Source: Lustribacter sp049512335 (GTDB taxonomy: Bacteria > Vulcanimicrobiota > Vulcanimicrobiia > Vulcanimicrobiales > Vulcanimicrobiaceae). Taken from it: DNA of 7,199 nt. The DNA is taken from assembly GCA_049512335.1 (NCBI GenBank), contig JBEKXE010000194.1, positions 1 through 7,199 of the forward strand. The letters are read 5' to 3'. The notes under the pieces are model-generated. The model saw nothing but the letters and a program-made list of their open reading frames with translations, ran no database searches and was not told where the DNA came from. A program made the position numbers and the translations under genes. Numbering within the stretch: position 1 is the first letter of the stretch; the number at the start of each line of letters is the position of its first letter. Shown here one piece after another: positions 1 to 6,104 of the stretch.

Positions 1-32
1 ACGATTGCACGAATGCACCTCGCTTCTTCATT

Positions 33-60
33 TATAGAGAGACCGATATAGAGAGACCGA
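33..60. repeat. Perfect 14-bp tandem direct repeat
   Basis: TATAGAGAGACCGA occurs twice with no gap, at 33-46 and 47-60, with no mismatch. It lies about 115 bases upstream of the receptor start, at the edge of the AT-rich leader. It could be a tandem regulator site or a simple duplication; the sequence does not decide between these. The repeat itself is certain, its function is not. Confidence 0.9.
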
Positions 61-130
61 CTGCATTTAGGTTATCAATCTTTAAGGGAAATCTTAAGGT
101 TATCTTTATCACAAAATTTTAACCTACAAG
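61..130 (+). promoter_or_regulatory. AT-rich leader, probable promoter region of the TonB receptor gene
   Basis: This stretch is about 29% G+C, far below the coding regions around it, and lies directly upstream of the receptor gene. It contains AGGTTATC at 69-76 and again at 97-104 (28 bases apart), and the related words AATCTTTAAGG (77-87) and AATCTTAAGG (90-99). Paired direct repeats of this kind are typical of response-regulator or other activator sites. I see no convincing sigma-70 -35/-10 pair, so exact promoter elements are not assigned. No gene is visible in 1-175. Confidence 0.45.
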
Positions 131-164
131 CGCTGACAAACTGCTGCTGAGCAGTCATTGCTTT

Positions 165-170
165 GGAGGT
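165..170 (+). promoter_or_regulatory. Ribosome binding site that sets a TTG start
   Basis: GGAGGT, a full Shine-Dalgarno match, ends five bases before TTG at 176. This favours TTG 176 over the upstream in-frame TTG at 158, which would put the ribosome binding site inside the coding region. Confidence 0.8.
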
Positions 171-175
171 TCCGG

Positions 176-3064
176 TTGCGTATCTCTCTTACGAGCGCGG
201 CTCTTTTTCTTATGTGCCTGCTCGCGTTCTCGCCACTGACGGCGTTCGCCCAAACCAAGGTCGCGGCCGCGGATACGCGGGTCGCATCGCTCGGCGTGAG
301 CGTCGTTGCCGATCCGAACGCGGGGGTCTCGAGTCTGACCCGAGACCAAGTCGGGAGCATCTTCTCCGGCTCGGTCACGAACTGGAGCCAGCTCGGCGGC
401 GCCAGTCTCCCGATCACCGTCATCACGCGCGGCGACTCGGCCGTGCAAACGGCCTTCGACAAAGTATACCTCGCGGGCTCGAACCCCACGTCCGGCACCG
501 TGCTTGCCGGCACCGCCGACGCCCTGGCGAAAGTGGCAAGCACGCCCGGCGCCGTGACGTTCGCCTACGATGAGGACGCCGCAACTGCTGCCGGCGTCGA
601 CATCATTACGGTGAGCGACATCCGCAAGACGGACGTCACCGGGCTCATCGATCTCGGAACGGTCGGTACCACGACGGCGAACGGGACGTACCAGACCATC
701 GGCGGCGTCTCGTCGGTGGTCTCACCCATCGCCGCCACCGCCCCGACCCAGATGGACACCGACTCGATGGAAACGCACTCGCTGATCACGCGCGATTTCA
801 TCGATGAGAACTCCTCGCCGCTCTCGGAATATACGCGGATCGCGACGATCGCTCCGAGCGTATCGAACACCGGAGCGGTGAACGGACCCGGCCTCTCGGA
901 GCAGAAGCTCGTCATCCGCGGCATGGGCAGCGACTTCACGAACGTCACCTTCGACGGCATTCCGGAATCGGATACGAACGATCCGTCCTATCACTCGACC
1001 TCGTTCTTCCCGGAGCTGATCGTCGGCGGCGTCGATCTCGTTCGCGGCCCGGGTTATGCCAGCGACATGGGCTACGCGACTTTCGGCGGATCGGAAAACG
1101 TGTATTCGCTCGCCGCCTCGGAGAAGCCGTCGCTGACGACGGCCTTTTCTGCCGGTACGTGGAACACGTATATCGGCAGCGCCACCTATCAGAGCGGACG
1201 CCAAGCCTGGCTCGGGAACGGCAAGCTGGTCGCCACCTTCCAGGATCTCGGCTCGCAGGGCTATCTCACCGGCAACAACATCTGGAGCCGCAACTATTCG
1301 TTCAAGTACGAAGTGCCGTTCGGCCAACGCACGCTCTTCGACGCGTTCGCATCTTGGAACGACCAGGCGTTCAATGCCGCGGACGCCGGTCCCGGTGCCA
1401 CCCTCTACGAGCTCACGACCTACGGTCAGAACTATAGCTTGAACAACAACCCGGCCAGCGGTGAGTGCCAATGCTATAACTTCCAGATCAAAACGACCGA
1501 CATCGGGTACTTGCGCCTGCGCTCCGATCTCGGCTGGGGCTTCCACCTCGACAACAAGCTCTATACCTACCGTTACGACAACGAAACGACCGCGGCCGAC
1601 TCGGTCGGCGTGACCTCGACGATGGCCGCCGCCGGAACGTATCCGTCGCAGGGCACGATCACGTGCACGATCGGCAGCAATGCGTGCACGGCTCCTCTCG
1701 TGCCCGGATCGCTCGCGGCCAACAACCTCAAGTACAATCCGACCGACATCGGCGGCTATCTGAAGCGCAACAAGTACATCGCCGCCGGCGACATTCTCGA
1801 AGTCACCAAGAACCTCACGAGCAACGACTTCATTCGCGCCGGGGTCTGGCTCGAACACTCGGACACCGATCGCCATCAGTACTCCATCGACATGACGAAT
1901 GGGTTGTATAACTACGTCGACGGGTCGGGCTGCCTGTACGGCACCGCCGATGAGGGCGGCGCGATCAGCGGCTCCGGAGCTCCCACGGTCGTCGCCCCGA
2001 ACTGTGCTGCGTCCGCAACATCTCTGCCGGCAGGGTTGAAGCAGTTACCGGGGCCGAGCAACGGCCTGCTTTACAACGGCGTGCCGATCGGCGCGGTCAA
2101 GTTCGATCAGCAGTCGCAGATTCTCAACGCGCAGCCGTTCGTCGAAGCGCAGTTCGTGATCCCCGGCAGCGGCACCACGATCTACCCCGGCTTCAAGGAA
2201 CTCGTCATCCAGCGATACGACATCGCTGCAATTCAGAACACGTCGCGCACGCCGGACGTCACCGACAAGATCCTGTACACGAGCCAGCTACCCTTTCTCT
2301 CGATCAATCAGCCGATCACGACCAATGCCGCCGCCAACGCCTATAGCTCGTTTTACTTTCAATACGCTCGCGGCTATGAGATTCCCAACCTCACGACGTT
2401 CTACGTCAACAACCCGCTGCAGAACGCGACCACCCCGAACGAGACCTCAACGTATCAAGCCGGCTTCATCGGCAGATCGAACGACCTGATCTGGGACGTC
2501 GATTACTACACGATCAATTTCTCGGATCTCCAGAGTCTCCTCAGCGTCGATGCAAATGGGAATCCGAATTCTGCCGGCCCGTACTCTGCCTACTTTGACG
2601 TTGGCGGCGCCAAGTATCAGGGCATTGAAACGGAGGCGACCTTCAGTCTGGGTGGCGGAGCCGCCCTATACGCGAACTACTCGACCGACGAAGCCAAGGA
2701 GTTGACCTACAATTCGCAGGTCGCGAACGTGCCGCTGTGGACCGGCGCGCTGGGCGTGCTCTACAAATCTCCGCACTTCGACACTTCGCTGATCTACAAG
2801 CTCGTGGGTCAACAATACCTCAATGCCTATACCCCGGCTAATGCAGCGAATTACAACGACCCGAACCAGCAGGTCCCGGCCTACGGCCTGCTCGACTTCG
2901 ATTTCACCTGGAAAGCCGGGCACGAACTCCTTCAGCTGAACGTGTACAACCTCACCAACTCACAACCGATCTTGACGGCGGTCCAAACGTCATTGACGTC
3001 GTCGGGCTTGATGACGCACATCGCTCCGTCGAGCTTCCTGCTGACGCTCAAACACAAGATCTAA
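176..3064 (+). CDS. TonB-dependent receptor with N-terminal PstS-like binding-protein lobe
   Basis: Outer-membrane TonB-dependent receptor of 962 residues, expected to import a scarce ligand using TonB/ExbBD energy. The TTG start follows GGAGGT by five bases and gives a clear signal peptide (residues 1-25, ending AFA before Q26). Residues about 36-147 resemble one lobe of a PstS-type phosphate-binding protein: SLTRDQVGSIFSGSVTNWSQ near 53-72, then a VASTPGAV segment near 120. A plug domain follows at about 193-314, with VIRGMG, a DGIP motif and LVRGPGYAS. The rest is a 22-strand-type barrel, recognisable near the C-terminus by ETSTYQAGF, YQGIETEAT and LNVYNLTN. The protein ends HKI rather than the usual terminal aromatic residue. 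Six cysteines in the barrel region (431, 433, 497, 504, 586, 610) could pair as disulfides in extracellular loops. No clear TonB box was found; SSVVSPI near 179-185 is a weak candidate. The receptor class is secure; the lobe assignment is good by motif; the substrate is unknown. Confidence 0.9.
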   Translation: MRISLTSAALFLMCLLAFSPLTAFAQTKVAAADTRVASLGVSVVADPNAGVSSLTRDQVGSIFSGSVTNWSQLGGASLPITVITRGDSAVQTAFDKVYLAGSNPTSGTVLAGTADALAKVASTPGAVTFAYDEDAATAAGVDIITVSDIRKTDVTGLIDLGTVGTTTANGTYQTIGGVSSVVSPIAATAPTQMDTDSMETHSLITRDFIDENSSPLSEYTRIATIAPSVSNTGAVNGPGLSEQKLVIRGMGSDFTNVTFDGIPESDTNDPSYHSTSFFPELIVGGVDLVRGPGYASDMGYATFGGSENVYSLAASEKPSLTTAFSAGTWNTYIGSATYQSGRQAWLGNGKLVATFQDLGSQGYLTGNNIWSRNYSFKYEVPFGQRTLFDAFASWNDQAFNAADAGPGATLYELTTYGQNYSLNNNPASGECQCYNFQIKTTDIGYLRLRSDLGWGFHLDNKLYTYRYDNETTAADSVGVTSTMAAAGTYPSQGTITCTIGSNACTAPLVPGSLAANNLKYNPTDIGGYLKRNKYIAAGDILEVTKNLTSNDFIRAGVWLEHSDTDRHQYSIDMTNGLYNYVDGSGCLYGTADEGGAISGSGAPTVVAPNCAASATSLPAGLKQLPGPSNGLLYNGVPIGAVKFDQQSQILNAQPFVEAQFVIPGSGTTIYPGFKELVIQRYDIAAIQNTSRTPDVTDKILYTSQLPFLSINQPITTNAAANAYSSFYFQYARGYEIPNLTTFYVNNPLQNATTPNETSTYQAGFIGRSNDLIWDVDYYTINFSDLQSLLSVDANGNPNSAGPYSAYFDVGGAKYQGIETEATFSLGGGAALYANYSTDEAKELTYNSQVANVPLWTGALGVLYKSPHFDTSLIYKLVGQQYLNAYTPANAANYNDPNQQVPAYGLLDFDFTWKAGHELLQLNVYNLTNSQPILTAVQTSLTSSGLMTHIAPSSFLLTLKHKI

Positions 3065-3081
3065 ACGTCACCGTAGCGATC

Positions 3082-3127
3082 CGGCCGGCGAGTGGGTAGG
3101 CGTACCCGCTGGCCGGCCGTCTTCTTT
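3082..3127 (+). terminator. Probable Rho-independent terminator after the receptor gene
   Basis: Inverted arms at 3082-3098 and 3103-3119 pair over 17 positions with one G-G mismatch (3090/3111) and one G-T wobble (3093/3108). They enclose a four-base loop, GGCG. The hairpin begins 17 bases after the receptor stop codon and is followed by TCTTCTTT, a fairly T-rich tail. It should end or reduce transcription between the receptor and the cytochrome-like gene. Confidence 0.8.
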
Positions 3128-3192
3128 CCCGGCGGCGGAGGATTCCGCAAATTGGTGGGATACCGGAAGAAACGTTCCAGCTCGTTGCTGCC

Positions 3193-3198
3193 GGAGGT
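3193..3198 (+). promoter_or_regulatory. Ribosome binding site of the heme/propeller protein gene
   Basis: GGAGGT with a five-base spacer before ATG 3204. The surrounding 16 bases (3193-3208) match those at the receptor start (165-180) at 13 positions, so the two genes share nearly the same initiation context. Confidence 0.8.
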
Positions 3199-3203
3199 CA
3201 CGG

Positions 3204-5390
3204 ATGCGGGTACCCAAGGGCTTCTTTTTGCTGGTTGTTGCGGCGGTGGTCGCGACGCTCGTCACCGTCTCGGTCGGCAGGCTGACCGCGCAGTCGCCGG
3301 CCGTCAAGGTCGGTCCCGCCGAGATCGGCGGGGTGGTCACCAGCACGCGCGGCCCGGAAGCCGGCGTGTGGGTGATCGCCCACACCGGCGATTTGCCCAC
3401 GGGCTTCTCCAAGATCGTCGTTACCGATGATAAAGGCCGCTACCTGATTCCGGATCTGCCGGCCGATGCGACCTACACCGTGTGGTCGCGCGGCTACGGC
3501 CTCGTCGACGGACCGAAAGTCCAGACGACGCGCGGCCATCTCGTGAACCTGCGCGCCGTCCTCGCACCGAGCCCGCACGCCGCCGCACAATACTATCCGG
3601 CCGAATACTGGTACTCGCTGCTCAAGATTCCCGATGCGAGCGACTTCCCGGGCACGGGACCGCAAGGCAACGGCATCGGCACCGAGATCAAAAACCAGCA
3701 GATGTGGATCGACCAGGTCAAGACCGACGGCTGCGAGACCTGTCACCAGCTCGGCAACAAGTACACGCGCACGCTGCCGACCGCGTTCGGCACGTTCCCG
3801 ACCCACGCCGCGGTGTGGCAACGCCGCATCCAATCCGGCCAGGCCGGTCCGATCATGGTCGCGACGGGAGCTCGCCTCGGGCCGCGTCTCTTCGAAAATT
3901 TCGCCGATTGGACCGATCGCATCGCCAAGGGCGAGCTCCCGGCGTCGCAACCGCCGCGGCCGCAGGGCATCGAACGCAATATCGTCGTCACCGAATGGGA
4001 CTGGTCGTCCCCGACCACCTACATGCACGACGAGATCTCGACCGACAAACGCAATCCGACGCTCAACGCGTACGGCAAGATCTACGGTTCGTCGGAAGAG
4101 AGCAGCGACTTCATCCCGGTCCTCGATCCGGTGCACAATTCGACGAGCTGGATTCGATCGCAATGGCTCGATCCGAACACGCCGTCGTACGACTTCTTGG
4201 GCGCCGAGCGGCCGTTGATGCCGTCGGCGTTCTGGGGCGACCAGCGCATCTGGTTGAGCCACACGATCATCCACAACCCGATGCTCGACGAGAACGGCCG
4301 GCTCTGGGTCACGGCGCGCATCCGGCCCGACGACGATCCGGCATATTGTAAGGCCGGTTCGTCGATGGAATCGGCGCAAGTCTTCCCGCAGACGACGTCG
4401 GGCCGCCAATCGGAAGTGTACGATCCGAAGACCGGCGAGTTCAAGCTCGCGAATCTCTGCTTCGGCACGCACCATCTCTATCTGAGCCTCGACGGTAAGG
4501 ACACGATGTGGTACACCGGCAGCCGCGACGTTGCGGGCTGGCTCGATACCAAAGCGTTCCTGAAGACCGGGGACGCCGCGACCTCGCAGGGCTGGACGCC
4601 GTTCATCGTCGACACGGTCGGCACCGGAAAACGCACCGCAACCTGGACCGAACCCGGCGCGCCGCTCGATCCAACCAAAGACGCGCGCATCCACGGCAAC
4701 TTCTACGGCGCGGGCATCAGTGCGGTCGACGGCTCCGTGTGGGGCTCGGTCGTGAGTTATCCGGGCGAGATCCTGCACGTTATTCCGGGCTCCGATCCGC
4801 CGCACACGGCGCTGACCGAAGTCTTCGAACTTCCGGCGACCGACCCGCGAGCGCCGGTGCACGGCTTCTCGCCGCGCGGCATGGACATCGACTCGCACGG
4901 CGTCGTGTGGACGCCGCTCGCGAGCGGACAACTCGCCAGCTTCGACCGCCGCAAATGCAAAGGGCCCCTCAACGGGCCGAACGCGGTGACCGGCCGGCAA
5001 TGCCCGGAAGGCTGGACGCTCTATACCTTACCTGGACCGCAGTTCAAGGGTCTGAAAGATGCCGGCAGCGCCGAGGCGCCGTACTTCACCTGGGTCGACC
5101 GGTTCAACACCGTCGGCCTCGGCAAAGACGTGCCGTACGCCACGGCCAACCTCGGTGAAGGCGTGTACGCGCTGGTGAACGGCAAGTTCGTCACCTTCCG
5201 CGTCCCGTATCCGCTGGGCTTCTTCGCCAAGAACGTCGACGGCCGCATCGACAACCCGAAGATCGGCTGGAAAGGCCGCGAGATGTGGACGACGTACGGC
5301 TCGCGCGCGCCGTTCCACATGGAAACCGGGAAAGGCACGCACCCGATCGTCGTGCGCTTCCAGATCCGGCCCGACCCGCTGGCGGACTAG
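3204..5390 (+). CDS. Exported single-heme protein: carboxypeptidase-regulatory-like domain plus propeller-like region
   Basis: Predicted periplasmic protein of 728 residues. Residues 7-24 are a hydrophobic export segment after R2 and K5; cleavage near residue 30 is plausible, but a retained anchor is possible. Residues about 38-120 look like a carboxypeptidase-regulatory-like beta-sandwich (GGVVTSTRGPEAGVWVIA, then DDKGRYLIPDLPADATYTV). A single c-type heme site, CETCH, sits at 177-181 (C177, C180, H181); M218 in GPIMVATG is a possible second axial ligand. From about 255 to the end, recurring segments such as DENGRLWVTARI, YDPKTGEFKL, AVDGSVWGSVV and DIDSHGVVWTPL suggest a beta-propeller of the streptogramin-lyase-like (Vgb) or SMP-30-like kind. 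Cysteines 382/419 and 585/600 might form disulfides. The ATG is well placed behind GGAGGT. Such multidomain proteins are usually annotated only as carboxypeptidase regulatory-like; no enzyme activity is shown here. Heme attachment would need the cytochrome c maturation system. Placement beside a TonB receptor suggests a periplasmic redox or sensing role, which is inference. Confidence 0.85.
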   Translation: MRVPKGFFLLVVAAVVATLVTVSVGRLTAQSPAVKVGPAEIGGVVTSTRGPEAGVWVIAHTGDLPTGFSKIVVTDDKGRYLIPDLPADATYTVWSRGYGLVDGPKVQTTRGHLVNLRAVLAPSPHAAAQYYPAEYWYSLLKIPDASDFPGTGPQGNGIGTEIKNQQMWIDQVKTDGCETCHQLGNKYTRTLPTAFGTFPTHAAVWQRRIQSGQAGPIMVATGARLGPRLFENFADWTDRIAKGELPASQPPRPQGIERNIVVTEWDWSSPTTYMHDEISTDKRNPTLNAYGKIYGSSEESSDFIPVLDPVHNSTSWIRSQWLDPNTPSYDFLGAERPLMPSAFWGDQRIWLSHTIIHNPMLDENGRLWVTARIRPDDDPAYCKAGSSMESAQVFPQTTSGRQSEVYDPKTGEFKLANLCFGTHHLYLSLDGKDTMWYTGSRDVAGWLDTKAFLKTGDAATSQGWTPFIVDTVGTGKRTATWTEPGAPLDPTKDARIHGNFYGAGISAVDGSVWGSVVSYPGEILHVIPGSDPPHTALTEVFELPATDPRAPVHGFSPRGMDIDSHGVVWTPLASGQLASFDRRKCKGPLNGPNAVTGRQCPEGWTLYTLPGPQFKGLKDAGSAEAPYFTWVDRFNTVGLGKDVPYATANLGEGVYALVNGKFVTFRVPYPLGFFAKNVDGRIDNPKIGWKGREMWTTYGSRAPFHMETGKGTHPIVVRFQIRPDPLAD
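3732..3746 (+). other. CxxCH heme c attachment site
   Basis: Codons for C-E-T-C-H, residues 177-181 of the heme/propeller protein. This is the classical c-type heme binding motif and the only one in the protein. The context, DGCETCHQLGNKYTR, resembles monoheme cytochrome modules. Confidence 0.8.
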
Positions 5391-5394
5391 TCCA

Positions 5395-5420
5395 GACCGC
5401 CGCCGCGCGCGGTGGCGGTC
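5395..5420 (+). terminator. GC-rich hairpin after the heme protein gene, possible terminator
   Basis: Arms 5395-5404 and 5411-5420 pair at all ten positions (one G-T wobble) around a GCGCGC loop, starting four bases after the stop codon. The position suits a terminator, but the bases that follow are AAAGCGG, with no T run, so it may act as a Rho-dependent or 3'-end-stabilising structure instead. A second, weaker hairpin (5422-5428 with 5445-5451, 16-base loop) lies just downstream. Confidence 0.4.
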
Positions 5421-5579
5421 AAAGCGGCCAAGCGAATTCTCATCGCCGCTTAGTGTTGTGCTCGTGGCCATCAGCTACGCTGGTCACAGGATTGCCTCAG
5501 ACGTCTCCAAGTTCGATCGCAGCGGCGTATCCTATGCTGACCGGCACTTGGCCAAGCGTGGGGTTGCTGCTCCTTGTTT

Positions 5580-5606
5580 GGAACGGTGGCGACGCGCGAT
5601 TACGTT
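5580..5606 (+). promoter_or_regulatory. Possible ECF sigma factor promoter
   Basis: GGAAC at 5580-5584 and CGTT at 5603-5606 are separated by 18 bases, resembling the GGAAC...CGTC/CGTT layout used by RpoE-like sigma factors. The match is short, the spacer slightly long, and the distance to the start codon is 78 bases. This is a suggestion only. Confidence 0.25.
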
Positions 5607-5664
5607 CTCTATCCGGTCACCCGATCATAAAGAGTGACGCCCCATGGCATTATCCAGGTAGATC

Positions 5665-5669
5665 AGGAG
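5665..5669 (+). promoter_or_regulatory. Ribosome binding site of the small secreted protein gene
   Basis: AGGAG lies 15 bases before ATG 5685, longer than the usual 5-10. It is still the best match upstream, and the ATG is supported by the signal peptide that starts there. The upstream in-frame GTG at 5634 lacks a ribosome binding site and would bury the signal peptide. Confidence 0.45.
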
Positions 5670-5684
5670 CGAAAGACACCCACC

Positions 5685-6104
5685 ATGAAACTTGCCCGAA
5701 TCGTAGCCGCGCTGGCCGGCGTTGCGGCCCTCGCCGCGCCGCTGGCCGCCTTCGCCCAACCAACGCCGCCCGCCCCGCCGGCGCCCTCGTACGCCCGTCC
5801 GGCGGTGAACGGTGAAGAGACGATTCACGGCCGGATCGCTTCCTTCGACGGGAAGTATCACGTGCAGGTGCGCGACGACCGCGGCTTCGTCGACAACATC
5901 GAGCTCCATCAGGGCACGATCATCAACCCGACGGGCCTGCAATTGCAGCCGGGCATGACGGTAACGATCACGGGCTACAATCGCGGACCCGTGTTCGCGG
6001 CCAATGAGATCGACACGCCGTACATGTCGTACGGACCAGTGCCGTGGTATCCCCCGTACTCGGTTGGGATCGGCTTCGGACCGGTGTACTTCCATCACTG
6101 GTAA
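5685..6104 (+). CDS. Small secreted protein with OB-fold-like domain
   Basis: 139-residue exported protein of unknown function. Residues 1-24 are a Sec signal peptide (K2 and R5, an alanine/leucine-rich core, AFA before Q25). A proline-rich linker (about 26-39) follows. Residues about 45-110 look like a small beta-barrel of the OB-fold/DUF5666 type: IHGRIASFDGKYHVQVRDD, an INPTGLQLQPGMTVTITGY segment and FAANEI. This pattern of a modified first strand, LQPGM and a final strand is typical of such secreted domains, which are mostly uncharacterised. The tail (113-139) is rich in Tyr, Pro, Gly and Trp and ends FHHW. No catalytic residues or cysteines are visible. Its 3' end overlaps the start region of the protease gene, so the two are probably transcribed together. 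The export call is firm; the fold call is by pattern only. Confidence 0.8.
   Translation: MKLARIVAALAGVAALAAPLAAFAQPTPPAPPAPSYARPAVNGEETIHGRIASFDGKYHVQVRDDRGFVDNIELHQGTIINPTGLQLQPGMTVTITGYNRGPVFAANEIDTPYMSYGPVPWYPPYSVGIGFGPVYFHHW

Larger units (their letters stand above)
5391..5684. other. Intergenic region of 294 bases
   Basis: No convincing gene was found here. It holds the hairpins just after the heme gene, a possible ECF-type promoter around 5580-5606 and the AGGAG site at 5665-5669. An open frame that runs through it on the plus strand (5285-5815) overlaps both neighbouring genes, lacks domain features and is not credible. Confidence 0.6.

Noticed and set aside
158..175. Upstream TTG as start of the receptor gene
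   Set aside because: It has no ribosome binding site and would place GGAGGT inside the coding sequence, whereas TTG 176 is ideally spaced and starts a standard signal peptide.
722..1876. 384-codon open frame on the minus strand
   Set aside because: Antisense to the receptor gene, low-complexity Arg/Val/Glu-rich translation, no signal, motif or ribosome binding site.
3198..5000. 600-codon open frame on the minus strand
   Set aside because: It lies opposite the heme/propeller gene, is very rich in Arg, Ala, Val and Asp without any domain, and is the expected antisense shadow of a GC-rich gene.
5285..5815. 176-codon plus-strand open frame spanning the intergenic region
   Set aside because: It overlaps the end of the heme protein gene and the start of the small secreted protein gene in another frame, with no domain or initiation signal.
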